Positions 1 through 6,455 of a stretch of 15,648 bases of DNA are shown piece after piece. The translations under genes and the position numbers were made by a program. The stretch lies in NCBI GenBank assembly GCA_031552355.1, contig JAVBMO010000040.1, positions 1 through 15,648 of the forward strand. Direction: 5' to 3'. This stretch comes from JAVBMO01 sp031552355 (GTDB taxonomy: Bacteria; Bacteroidota; Bacteroidia; Bacteroidales; P3). The number at the start of each line of letters is the position of its first letter. The stretch's first letter is position 1. The notes under the pieces are model-generated. The model worked only from the letters and a program-made list of their open reading frames with translations. It was not told where the DNA came from and ran no database searches.

Positions 1-1
1 A

Positions 2-325
2 AGTACGATGAAAATTACAGCCATGGCCTTAGCCATCTGTTTAATGACCGGCTTGCCTCATGATCTGCCTATTTTTGCCGGTTTTATTATGATGCTGGGC
101 ATTATGATGGTAGCTGCTCCGGGTGTTCCGGGTGGCGCCATTATGGCAGCTATTGGCATTTTGCAATCCATGCTAGGCTTCAATGCAGATGAAGTAGGAT
201 TGATGATTGCCTTGTATATTGCCATCGATAGTTTTGGAACCGCTTGCAATGTTACAGGCGATGGCGCCATTGCCATTGTGGTAGACAAAATAGCTCACAA
301 AGCTAATTTATTAAAAACTCAATAG
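2..325 (+). CDS. Dicarboxylate/amino acid:cation symporter (DAACS family), C-terminal part
   Basis: This is the last 107 or so codons of a sodium- or proton-coupled transporter of the inner membrane that imports dicarboxylates or acidic amino acids. The reading frame is open to the window edge, so the true start lies outside and the ATG at position 8 is internal. The part present covers the second re-entrant hairpin, with the family motif APGVPGGAI, and the last transmembrane helix, with IDSFGTACNVTGD, which in the family carries the aspartate and NVTGD residues that bind substrate and cation. About three quarters of a usual 400-residue protein is missing on the left. The gene converges on recF with only seven bases between the two stop codons. 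Family assignment is firm; the substrate cannot be read from this piece. Confidence 0.9.
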   Translation, partial: STMKITAMALAICLMTGLPHDLPIFAGFIMMLGIMMVAAPGVPGGAIMAAIGILQSMLGFNADEVGLMIALYIAIDSFGTACNVTGDGAIAIVVDKIAHKANLLKTQ

Positions 326-332
326 AAAAGAG

Positions 333-1451
333 TTATTCAGGGTTAATCGTATTACTCCTTACCGAAAACATTTTGCAATCGATGGCAATTTCTTGCAGAA
401 GAGCCTCTACCCTATTTTTTTGTGTGTCGGTCAGAAAAACCTGTCCAAAGGTTTCGCCCGAAACGAGTTTTAAAAGATGTTTTACACGGTCTAAATCTAA
501 TTTGTCGAAAACATCATCGAGCAAAAGCAATGGCTTTTGTTTTAAGTTGTTTGCTATATATTCGAATTGAGCCAATTTCAAAGCCAACAAAAAAGTCTTT
601 TGTTGCCCCTGCGAAGCCGTTTTTTTTACAGAATACCCATTGATGCAAAAAACCAAATCATCTTTATGTGCTCCAACCGAAGTGTATTGCAAAATCAAAT
701 CTTTGCGTTGCGCTTCGTTCAGTGCAGCCTGCAACATTTTAGGTGTAAACGAAGACGAATATTCTATGGAAGGAATTTCTGCCGAAACCTCCGCCGATAT
801 CAAAGCAAAGTTCCGTTGAAAATAACCGGAAAAACTTTTCAGAAAATCTAAGCGTATTTCTTGAATGGGTTCGCCCAAACGAACCAATTGTTCGTCCCAA
901 ATTTCCAAAGAATTTTGGTCAAAATAACGGTTCTCATAAAACTGTTTCAGTAATTTATTCCGTTGTTCCAGCACTTTTTGATAATTCATCAAAAGTTCCA
1001 GATAGTTTTTGTCCACCTGCGAAATCATGCCATCAAGGAATTTGCGGCGCAAGTCGCTTCCCCCATTGATTAAATCTTGGTCGTAAGGCGAAATAATTAC
1101 CAAAGGAATTTTACCTATATGATCCGAAAAACGCTCGTAATTTTTTTTATTAAAACGCATTTGTTTGGGCTTTCCATGCTGTTGAATGCAGGAAACACGT
1201 TCCGACAAATGCTCTTCAGTATTAAAAATATAATCGCCATGCAGGGCAAAAAAATCTTCCCCATGGCGGATATTCTGATTATCAACGAAATTGAAATAAC
1301 TTTTACAGAAAGAAAGGTAATAAACGGCGTCCAACAAGTTTGTTTTTCCGGTTCCATTGTTCCCCACAAAACAATTCAATTTTTCGGCAAAATCAATTTC
1401 TTGTTCTGCGTAATTTTTAAAATTAATCAAATGCAAATGAGACAGGAACAT
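333..1451 (-). CDS. recF: DNA replication and repair protein RecF
   Basis: RecF is an SMC-like ATPase that binds DNA at gaps and, with RecO and RecR, helps load RecA. At 372 residues it has the normal length. The N-terminal Walker A motif GNNGTGKT is at residues 30-37, the region around SPYDQDLINGG (121-131) is typical of RecF, GAHKDD is at 260-265, the ABC-type signature SQGQQKT is at 280-286 and the Walker B stretch PLLLLDDVFDKLD spans about 307-319. All key motifs look intact. The start is ATG with the usual MFLxxLxLxNFKNY opening. It is the third gene of a probable M23 peptidase-ispH-recF operon, 29 bases after ispH. In many bacteria recF sits beside dnaA/dnaN; here it does not. Confidence 0.96.
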   Translation of the reverse strand: MFLSHLHLINFKNYAEQEIDFAEKLNCFVGNNGTGKTNLLDAVYYLSFCKSYFNFVDNQNIRHGEDFFALHGDYIFNTEEHLSERVSCIQQHGKPKQMRFNKKNYERFSDHIGKIPLVIISPYDQDLINGGSDLRRKFLDGMISQVDKNYLELLMNYQKVLEQRNKLLKQFYENRYFDQNSLEIWDEQLVRLGEPIQEIRLDFLKSFSGYFQRNFALISAEVSAEIPSIEYSSSFTPKMLQAALNEAQRKDLILQYTSVGAHKDDLVFCINGYSVKKTASQGQQKTFLLALKLAQFEYIANNLKQKPLLLLDDVFDKLDLDRVKHLLKLVSGETFGQVFLTDTQKNRVEALLQEIAIDCKMFSVRSNTINPE

Positions 1452-1480
1452 GCTTCAACTCTTGATTTCTGTTAGTATTT

Positions 1481-2347
1481 CTATCGGGCATATTCCGTTT
1501 GAATGATGTCTCTTACTTTTTCCATCTGCCACATAGGCGTTGATGTAGCGCCGGCAATGCCCACATTTTCAACATTTGAAAACCATCCGGATTTTAATTC
1601 CGAGACATCAGAAATAAAATGTGTATTCGGTTGCGCTTTCAGGCACAAGCCATATAAATATTTCCCGTTCGAACTATTTTTTCCGCTGATAAAAATTACC
1701 ACATCCATTTTTTGAGCAAATTCCTGAATTTCCTTTGAACGGTTTGCTACTTGGCCACAAATGGTATTGTAAGAAACAAAATCCACATTTTCGGCCATGC
1801 GTTTTTTAATTTCTTCTATCAATTGGGTGTATTCTTCCTTATTTTTGGTGGTTTGGGAAAACAAGCGTATCGGTTTGCTGAAATCAACCTTTTCCAAGTC
1901 TTCCAAATGGCTAACAACTAACGCTGTTCCATTGGCATGGCCCTCCAAACCTACTACTTCGGCATGGCCTTTGGTACCAAAAATCAAGACCTGTCCGCCT
2001 TTTTCGCACATTTCTTCGTAACCTTTTTTCACTTTATTTTGCAATTGCAAAACAATGGGACAAGTGCTGTCTATCACTTCAATATTGCGTTGGTTCGCCA
2101 ATTCATAAGTCGCAGGGGGTTCTCCGTGGGCGCGAATCAAGACTTTGCAATCCTGCAATTCCGAAAATTCTTCCGAAGAAATCACACAAAGACCTTGTTC
2201 TTCCAAGCGCTCCACCTCAAGATTGTTATGGACAATTTCGCCCAAACAATATAATTGTTCATCCGTTTGGAGTTCCTGTTCCGCCCGTTTGATGGCCGAA
2301 ACCACCCCGAAACAAAACCCTGAATTTGCATCTATCGTAACATTCAT
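1481..2347 (-). CDS. ispH: 4-hydroxy-3-methylbut-2-enyl diphosphate reductase (IspH/LytB)
   Basis: IspH catalyses the last step of the non-mevalonate isoprenoid pathway, the reductive conversion of HMBPP to IPP and DMAPP, using an oxygen-sensitive 4Fe-4S cluster in the cytoplasm. The three cluster cysteines are visible: C12 in SGFCFGV, C96 in DSTCPIV and C197 in NTICGQVANR. The substrate-binding histidines H40 (EIVHNN), H74 (RAHGEPP) and H128 (GHAEVVG), with the catalytic glutamate E130 two residues on, are present, as are SSNGKYL and GATSTPMW near the C-terminus. The length of 288 residues is normal. It lies 24 bases downstream of the M23 peptidase gene and 29 upstream of recF, so the three are likely co-transcribed. 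Nothing looks damaged. Confidence 0.96.
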   Translation of the reverse strand: MNVTIDANSGFCFGVVSAIKRAEQELQTDEQLYCLGEIVHNNLEVERLEEQGLCVISSEEFSELQDCKVLIRAHGEPPATYELANQRNIEVIDSTCPIVLQLQNKVKKGYEEMCEKGGQVLIFGTKGHAEVVGLEGHANGTALVVSHLEDLEKVDFSKPIRLFSQTTKNKEEYTQLIEEIKKRMAENVDFVSYNTICGQVANRSKEIQEFAQKMDVVIFISGKNSSNGKYLYGLCLKAQPNTHFISDVSELKSGWFSNVENVGIAGATSTPMWQMEKVRDIIQTEYAR

Positions 2348-2371
2348 AAGCTAATTCTCAATTCCTAATTT

Positions 2372-3349
2372 CTACGACATACATTGGTTACTTTCTTTGG
2401 CTTTTTGCAATACACCTTCATATTCTTCCGGCGTCAAATCGTTAAAGAAGAAGTAAACCGGATCCACTTTTTTCCCATTTTGAATGACTTCATAATGCAA
2501 ATGTGGTGCTACCGAAAGCCCTGAATTTCCTACTTTTCCTATAATTTGTCCGCGTTTTACTTTTGCCCCTTTCGACACTACAACTTGATCTAAATGCCCA
2601 TAAAGAGTTTCGTAGCCATAACCATGATTTATTACACAAGCAATTCCATATCCGCTACCGGCCTCGCCTGCACCGGCCTCCACCACCACTCCATCGGCTG
2701 TGGCATAAACCGGCGTTCCTCTTGTTGCCGAAATATCAACTCCGGTGTGTGGGCGCATATAGTGCAAAATGGGATGAAACCGCATGCCAAAGCCCGAAAT
2801 CAAAGTACCTTGCTTTTTTGAAACCGGCAGAATGGCCGGCATATTGGCTATCCGTTCGTATTTCGTTTTTGCCATTTGAAAAATTTCATCCAAAGACTTG
2901 GATTGAACATAGGCTTTACGGGAAAGGGCATCTACTTTTTCCGCCGTTTCTGTAATTACTTTTGAGTTGTTATAGCCTTTCAAATCGGCATAAAGTTCCG
3001 AACCACCAACACCGGCATTCCGCACAGAATAAGGAATCGGTTCCGATTCAAAAATAACACGGTAAACGTTGTCGTCTCGATTTTGCAAATCTTCCAGCAC
3101 CATCGACAAATTTTTTACCCGTTCATTCAACAAAGCGTACTGCATTTCATATTGTCGGATTTCGCGTTTCAATTGTTTTTCTTTGGGCGAATCGACAAAC
3201 TGATAAGTAAAAATAACGATAGCCAATGCCAAAACAACACCGAAAGCCACCGTATAAGAGATAGCTTTCAGGCGTTCTTTTATACCTATTTTTATTTTTT
3301 CGAAGCGCATAGTATGCTCATCGAAATGGTAACGTACTTTCTTTCCCAT
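2372..3349 (-). CDS. Membrane-anchored M23 family metallopeptidase (LytM-like murein endopeptidase)
   Basis: A probable cell-wall enzyme that cleaves peptide cross-links in peptidoglycan. Order of parts in the 325-residue protein: a short basic cytoplasmic N-terminus, one transmembrane helix at about 30-52, a charged coiled-coil region (about 55-95), a linker, then the M23/LytM domain from about 180 to 300. Zinc ligands are H201 and D205 in HTGVD and H285 in the APHLHYE motif, with H283 and H252 (YGHLD) as the other active-site histidines, so the enzyme looks catalytically competent. The ATG is preceded by an A/T-rich leader and a -7-like box 63-70 bases upstream. It is probably the first gene of an operon with ispH and recF. 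The true substrate bond cannot be told from sequence. Confidence 0.92.
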   Translation of the reverse strand: MGKKVRYHFDEHTMRFEKIKIGIKERLKAISYTVAFGVVLALAIVIFTYQFVDSPKEKQLKREIRQYEMQYALLNERVKNLSMVLEDLQNRDDNVYRVIFESEPIPYSVRNAGVGGSELYADLKGYNNSKVITETAEKVDALSRKAYVQSKSLDEIFQMAKTKYERIANMPAILPVSKKQGTLISGFGMRFHPILHYMRPHTGVDISATRGTPVYATADGVVVEAGAGEAGSGYGIACVINHGYGYETLYGHLDQVVVSKGAKVKRGQIIGKVGNSGLSVAPHLHYEVIQNGKKVDPVYFFFNDLTPEEYEGVLQKAKESNQCMS

Positions 3350-3411
3350 CTTTCTAAATTATTATAACGAGAAAATATTCTAAGACTATTTAATCATTTA
3401 TTTATATTGAT

Positions 3412-3419
3412 CAAAAATA
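3412..3419 (-). promoter_or_regulatory. Putative -7 promoter box for the M23 peptidase-ispH-recF operon
   Basis: The minus strand reads TATTTTTG, matching the Bacteroidetes -7 consensus TAnnTTTG. It lies about 63-70 bases upstream of the M23 start codon. I see no well-spaced TTTG -33 box, and the element directly abuts the GGCTTTAGCC palindrome. Given the A/T richness, a chance match is possible. Confidence 0.35.
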
Positions 3420-3421
3420 AA

Positions 3422-3464
3422 GGCTTTAGCCAAATTGTTTAGTTTTCATAATTGGGCTAAAGCC
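3422..3464. repeat. Inverted repeat GGCTTTAGCC ... GGCTAAAGCC
   Basis: The arms GGCTTTAGCC (3422-3431) and GGCTAAAGCC (3455-3464) extend inward by an AATT match with one mismatch, giving 14 of 15 paired positions around a 13-base loop. Each arm is itself a near-palindrome. It lies just upstream of the M23 gene promoter candidate and starts a 220-bp cluster of short palindromes. It may be a REP-like element or a transcription-stop hairpin; no clear T-tract follows on either strand. Confidence 0.6.
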
Positions 3465-3491
3465 CCAAAATTTTGTTTAAAATTCAAAAAT

Positions 3492-3512
3492 CCGTCAGCT
3501 AAAGCATGACGG
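3492..3512. repeat. Short hairpin CCGTCA-GCT-AA-AGC-TGACGG type palindrome
   Basis: CCGTCA at 3492-3497 pairs with TGACGG at 3507-3512, and the inner GCT (3498-3500) pairs with AGC (3503-3505), leaving one bulged A. It is the second member of the palindrome cluster between lolA and the M23 peptidase gene and resembles short extragenic palindromes of Bacteroidetes genomes. Confidence 0.55.
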
Positions 3513-3527
3513 CAATGAAATAAATTT

Positions 3528-3642
3528 CTGATAAAAAGATTCCGCAACTACGTTGCTTTAAAATTATCAGATTTATTAAAATCTACAAAGATTCCGCCAC
3601 TCTGTGGCTTACAAAAGCGGCATAGTCGCAATATCTTTGTAG
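3528..3642. repeat. Cluster of related hairpin repeats with covarying stems
   Basis: Two direct copies share AAAGATTCCGC (3535-3545 and 3587-3597). The first ends in the hairpin GCAAC-TAC-GTTGC (3544-3556), the second in GCCAC-TCT-GTGGC (3596-3608), so the third stem pair changes from A-T to C-G without breaking the hairpin. The first copy is enclosed by CTGATAA (3528-3534) and TTATCAG (3564-3570). The second is enclosed by a perfect 10-bp inverted repeat, CTACAAAGAT (3583-3592) and ATCTTTGTAG (3633-3642), with a third, inverted and slightly degenerate hairpin (GCGGC-ATA-GTCGC, 3617-3629) inside. The pattern is that of extragenic palindromic or miniature mobile elements. No coding sequence is visible in 3350-3744. 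Confidence 0.65.
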
Positions 3643-3744
3643 CAAATAATGGAATTTCTGTTTACTCAAGCAGCGATATCTTGAAAATATATAAAATTCA
3701 AAAACTAATTTTAAACTGTTCTTAGAAAGAAATTCCTAATTAAT

Positions 3745-4428
3745 TTACCTCATATCCACCACTTCCACCCCTGGATATGCTTTTTCATCGAAGACAAAAG
3801 TGGATTCTTTCACAGGCACATTAGGTTCGTATTTCGTGATGGTACACGTGCTTTTGTTTCCTGTTTTGTAATACGATTCCATTTGCTTGATTTCCAAATT
3901 GTCCTTTTGGATATACAAACGAATTTTGTAAAAATCTTTATTTTGAACCGATGCCAAATCAATGATTTGCAAAACTTTTCCGGCTTTGGTTTCTTCTTTT
4001 ATCAGCTTTGGCCTGAAATTTTTTTCATAAGTTGCCAAAAGCGAATTGAGATTAAATGTTTCGGTAGCATTTTTTTCAAATTTATGAACCTGCACCTCTT
4101 TTTCTTCGGGTAAATAGTTCCAAATAGCACTGCCGTTGCAATAAACCTTTTGGGTGTTCATGTCCAAAAAATATTTTTCTCCCTGCAAAATAATGCTTCC
4201 CGACAATTTTTCATTCTTGTTTTCGGCAGAATTTTCTGTCAGAATAGAAAAAGTTAATTTCAACGAAGTGTAGCTTTTCAATTTCTTGGAAACAGACTGC
4301 AAAATAGCCTGAGCCTTTTGATCTACAACGCCTTTGTCGGTTTGTTTGTTGTTTTGCGAATGAACACTCACAAAAGCCCCCAAAGAAAGCGCCAAACAAA
4401 GGATAAACGGAATAATTGCTTTTTTCAT
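3745..4428 (-). CDS. LolA-like outer membrane lipoprotein carrier protein
   Basis: A periplasmic carrier expected to ferry lipoproteins from the inner to the outer membrane. The 227-residue protein begins with a clear Sec signal peptide (MKKAII, hydrophobic core to about residue 20, cleavage near SVHSQ at 21-25) and has no lipobox cysteine, so it should be soluble. The mature part matches the LolA fold layout: an N-terminal helix with KAQAILQSVSKKLKSYTSLKLTFS, then beta strands including GSIILQGEKYFLDM (about 81-94) and the WNYLPEEKEVQVH segment, which is typical of Bacteroidetes LolA-like proteins. In many Bacteroidetes this gene follows ftsK; here alkD lies upstream instead. A -7-like box 72-79 bases upstream suggests its own promoter. 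The family call is good, but the sequence is divergent, so function rests on fold-level resemblance. Confidence 0.82.
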   Translation of the reverse strand: MKKAIIPFILCLALSLGAFVSVHSQNNKQTDKGVVDQKAQAILQSVSKKLKSYTSLKLTFSILTENSAENKNEKLSGSIILQGEKYFLDMNTQKVYCNGSAIWNYLPEEKEVQVHKFEKNATETFNLNSLLATYEKNFRPKLIKEETKAGKVLQIIDLASVQNKDFYKIRLYIQKDNLEIKQMESYYKTGNKSTCTITKYEPNVPVKESTFVFDEKAYPGVEVVDMR

Positions 4429-4499
4429 TATGAAAATATTTTACTTTTAGAAAACGGAAAAATCCCCATTTTCTTATAATTCAAATTTGTTCAGAAGAA

Positions 4500-4507
4500 C
4501 AAAAGTA
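4500..4507 (-). promoter_or_regulatory. Putative -7 promoter box for the lolA-like gene
   Basis: The minus strand reads TACTTTTG, a full match to TAnnTTTG, about 72-79 bases before the lolA-like start codon and within the 167-bp gap after the alkD-like gene. No convincing -33 element at the usual spacing was found. Confidence 0.4.
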
Positions 4508-4595
4508 CAATTTTTTGAGTAAACAGATGTCTCAATATTTATTTTGTACGCCGTTTGCACGTTTTCTTGCGAAAGAATGCCGCTTTATGGCAAAT

Positions 4596-5300
4596 TTATT
4601 TGAGTGTCATGTAATAGTTGCGTTCTTCCGGCGAAAAATGTTCTATGGAATACCGTAAAGCCGTTCGCGGCATTTGAACAGCATTTTTATCCAAAAAGTT
4701 TTTCAGGCTTAACCTGTCTTTTTTCCCCACTTCGCGAAGCATCCAACCCATGGCTTTGTGGATAAGGTCGTGCTTATGGGTTATCAGTTTTTCCGAAAGG
4801 GCAAATGTAGGGTCAAAGTCTTTGTGTTTAATAAACATCCATGTGCTGACAATGGCAATGCGCTGTTCCCAAAGATTTTCACTTTCTGCCAAACGGAAAA
4901 GTACAGCCTTATCCTCCTTCAACAAATATCCGCCCACAATTTCCCTGCAACTGACATCGACCAAATCCCAATTATTCATTTGCTTTGTGTGACGAAGATA
5001 AAAATCGAAAACCAATTTTCGTTCCGGCCGGGTTTTTGCTTTTTTGAAATGTTCCATTAAAAGCAAAGCCGCCACAAACCTTGCTTCGTGATATTCTGAA
5101 TACAACAATTTTTCTATTTCCGGTAGAGGCGTCTCTTTGTTCGTTTTGGCAATATTTCGCAACAAAGGCACGGTGATTCCAAAAAAACAATCGCCTTCGG
5201 CATAATGCCCCTTGCCGGTTTTAAAAAATCCCTTCAAAAAATCGGCTTTCTCCGGATTCTTAATAGACAATAATTCTTCCAAAATAAATTCCGCTGTCAT
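4596..5300 (-). CDS. DNA alkylation repair protein, AlkD-like HEAT-repeat DNA glycosylase
   Basis: AlkD-family proteins remove positively charged alkylated bases such as N7- and N3-methylpurines from DNA using a superhelix of HEAT-like repeats. The 234 residues form alpha-helical repeats throughout, the normal length for the family. Residues matching the AlkD active site can be seen: W111 and D115 in NNWDLVD, R147 in LWEQRIAI and W186 in MGWMLRE; the C-terminal MPRTALRYSIE is also typical. It follows the higBA pair by 62 bases on the same strand, so read-through from the toxin-antitoxin promoter is possible, and is followed by a gap before the lolA-like gene. Family assignment is strong; lesion range is inferred from the family. 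Confidence 0.9.
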   Translation of the reverse strand: MTAEFILEELLSIKNPEKADFLKGFFKTGKGHYAEGDCFFGITVPLLRNIAKTNKETPLPEIEKLLYSEYHEARFVAALLLMEHFKKAKTRPERKLVFDFYLRHTKQMNNWDLVDVSCREIVGGYLLKEDKAVLFRLAESENLWEQRIAIVSTWMFIKHKDFDPTFALSEKLITHKHDLIHKAMGWMLREVGKKDRLSLKNFLDKNAVQMPRTALRYSIEHFSPEERNYYMTLK

Positions 5301-5362
5301 CTTAAAATTCTTGTGAACAAAAATCCATTATTACACCCCTCGCTTTTTTCTCTAAGCAATGT

Positions 5363-5674
5363 TTACATTAACGAAGCGCAAACTTTGCGCAGTTGTTTAA
5401 AGCGAGCAATATTTTTTGCGTCATTCCTTGCCATTTGTAAATTATAACGCGTTTGCATATTCACCAACATTTCGGCATTGATACCTGTCGCAGCTTCTAT
5501 CAACAAAGCAAAATCTGCCGTTACAGAACGCTTACAATTCAATATTTCATTCAACATAGTGTAAGAAATCCCTGTAACTTCTGCAAAATGTTTTTGCGAT
5601 ATTCCTCTGGATTCCAATTCTTCTTTCAAAATATCGCCGGGATGTGTTGGAGTAAAAGGTGCTAAAGTATTCAT
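5363..5674 (-). CDS. higA: HigA-type antitoxin, XRE-family DNA-binding protein
   Basis: The antitoxin of a type II toxin-antitoxin pair: it should bind and block the RelE-like toxin encoded just upstream and repress the shared promoter. The 103-residue protein opens with the HigA/VapI-type segment THPGDILKEELESRGIS (10-26), followed by an XRE helix-turn-helix: QKHFAEVTGISYTMLNEILNCKRSV covers about 27-51. The C-terminal part (about 52-85, with TGINAEMLVNMQTRYNLQMA) is the usual dimerisation helix region of this family. It starts 5 bases after the toxin stop codon, so the pair is translated from one message in the toxin-first order typical of higBA. Confidence 0.9.
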   Translation of the reverse strand: MNTLAPFTPTHPGDILKEELESRGISQKHFAEVTGISYTMLNEILNCKRSVTADFALLIEAATGINAEMLVNMQTRYNLQMARNDAKNIARFKQLRKVCASLM

Positions 5675-5679
5675 AATCT

Positions 5680-6000
5680 TTATCTATAATGATTCGTAAC
5701 ATCAATAATGGTGCAAATAGTAATAATAGGGTCTGTCTCTAAATCTGTTGATACAATAAACTCCAAACGGAATTGGTCATTTATCCGTATTGACGATATT
5801 CCTTTTTTGTCGCCTTTCAAAAGTTCGTAATTCAAAGAATTGAAACAAAACAATGCTTCAATATTAGGTGCGGCAATCAACATATCTATACGTTTCTTAT
5901 AGTTTGATACTACATTGGGCTGAAAGCGATATTTTTTACTGCTACATTTCCCTTTTGTATAAAGTTCTACCAAATATTCTTTCTCAAATTTTACAAGCAT
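5680..6000 (-). CDS. higB: HigB-type toxin of the RelE/ParE superfamily
   Basis: A probable ribosome-dependent mRNA endonuclease (RelE fold) that stops translation when not neutralised by HigA. The protein is 106 residues from the ATG at 6000: MLVKFEKEYLVELYTKGK opening, then a helical YKKRIDMLIAAPNIEALF region, the NYELLKGDKKG turn, and the strand SIRINDQFRLEF (about 68-79) with the basic and aromatic residues expected of the active surface. An upstream in-frame TTG at 6024 would add eight residues, but it falls inside the likely -7 promoter box (6022-6029), so I chose the ATG, which also fits the usual family start. Toxin precedes antitoxin by 5 bases. Confidence 0.88.
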   Translation of the reverse strand: MLVKFEKEYLVELYTKGKCSSKKYRFQPNVVSNYKKRIDMLIAAPNIEALFCFNSLNYELLKGDKKGISSIRINDQFRLEFIVSTDLETDPIITICTIIDVTNHYR

Positions 6001-6021
6001 ATTCCATTCCTTCTTGCTTTG

Positions 6022-6060
6022 CAAAGATACGTATTATTTTAAATATTCACTATTTTAGTG
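6022..6060 (-). promoter_or_regulatory. higBA promoter with palindromic operator candidate
   Basis: On the minus strand a TATCTTTG box (6022-6029, full match to TAnnTTTG) lies about 22 bases before the higB ATG. Just upstream is the palindrome CACTA-AAA-TAGTG (6048-6060 on the minus strand), placed about where the -33 region would be. Such a site is a natural operator for HigA autorepression. The palindrome is read directly; the regulatory role is inferred. Confidence 0.5.
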
Positions 6061-6098
6061 GATATTTGATTTACCTTAGCGCATTTATTATATGTTCA

Positions 6099-6120
6099 GC
6101 AGAAAAAGGGTTGTTTCTGC
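6099..6120. repeat. Hairpin GCAGAAA ... TTTCTGC
   Basis: A perfect 7-bp inverted repeat (6099-6105 and 6114-6120) around an 8-base loop, in the gap between higB and the kinase operon. On the + strand it is followed by AAAAAA; on the minus strand no T-run follows, so it is not a convincing terminator. Confidence 0.4.
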
Positions 6121-6148
6121 AAAAAATCTTTAAAAATGGAAACCAAAC

Positions 6149-6188
6149 GCACACTTAGTTCCCTGTAAAATAAAAAAATTAAGTGTGC
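6149..6188. repeat. Inverted repeat GCACACTTA ... TAAGTGTGC
   Basis: Perfect 9-bp arms at 6149-6157 and 6180-6188; with one G-T position the stem extends to 12 positions (GCACACTTAGTT against AATTAAGTGTGC) around a 16-base A-rich loop. It sits between the divergent higB and five-gene operon, upstream of the latter's candidate promoter. It could be a regulator binding site, a transcript end or the trace of an inserted element. Confidence 0.5.
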
Positions 6189-6228
6189 AAATTTGAACTT
6201 AGCCCATGCCATTTTACAATAAAATTAT

Positions 6229-6236
6229 TACTTTTG
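6229..6236 (+). promoter_or_regulatory. Putative -7 promoter box for the five-gene signalling operon
   Basis: TACTTTTG matches TAnnTTTG in full. If used, transcription would begin near 6243 and give a leader of roughly 280 nt before the first start codon at 6522, carrying the folded element at 6294-6455. A three-codon ORF (ATG AAG AAA TAG, 6262-6273) lies early in that leader. No well-spaced -33 TTTG was found. Confidence 0.4.
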
Positions 6237-6293
6237 TACTCAAACAAAAACCAGTTTGCTTATGAAGAAATAGAAAATTGTAAATAAATAGAT

Positions 6294-6455
6294 ATAAAGC
6301 ATTTAGCTTTATTACGTGTATTGTTGAAAATCGCCAATTTTTATATGTACTACACTGTAATAGGGATGAATGCTCATGCTATAGGCATGAGCTTCCTTAT
6401 TGTAGTACAGGGTGTTTGGCGATACCCCAACAATAGTAAGGCAGGTTCATGCCTT
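6294..6455 (+). ncRNA. Unrecognised strongly folded element (putative structured RNA leader or ncRNA)
   Basis: A nested set of helices can be read by eye. ATAAAGC/GCTTTAT (6294-6300 with 6306-6312) forms a first hairpin. The main element closes with TATTGTTG/CAACAATA (6319-6326 with 6428-6435), then ATCGCCAA/TTGGCGAT (6330-6337 with 6416-6423), TGTACTACA/TGTAGTACA (6346-6354 with 6401-6409), a 7-bp helix with one G-U pair (6360-6366 with 6394-6400), and the apical GCTCATGC/GCATGAGC stem (6372-6379 with 6385-6392) with loop TATAG. A last hairpin AAGGCA/TGCCTT (6438-6443 with 6450-6455) follows. GGGT (6410-6413) could instead pair with ACCC (6424-6427), competing with the second helix. It lies 66 bases before the first gene of the kinase operon. 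I do not recognise the family; a palindromic DNA element is the main alternative. Confidence 0.5.

Noticed and set aside
1077..1475. Plus-strand 132-codon frame opposite recF
   Set aside because: It is the reverse complement of a well-supported recF reading frame and shows no recognisable protein features.
3528..3642. CRISPR array
   Set aside because: The repeats are few, unequal in spacing, hairpin-centred and not accompanied by cas genes.
6022..6024. TTG start for higB eight codons upstream
   Set aside because: It overlaps the likely -7 promoter box and adds residues not expected in the family; the ATG at 6000 fits better.
6149..6188. Intrinsic terminator
   Set aside because: The stem is A/T-rich with a 16-base loop and no T-run follows on either strand; I keep it only as an inverted repeat.
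6319..6435. Integron attC site
   Set aside because: The nested palindrome is attC-like in size, but the outer 7-base core sites are in the wrong order (GTTG at the 5' side, CAAC at the 3' side) and there is no integrase or gene cassette array nearby.
6294..6455. Retron msr/msd RNA
   Set aside because: The stacked hairpins recall a retron ncRNA, but no reverse transcriptase is encoded in the window.
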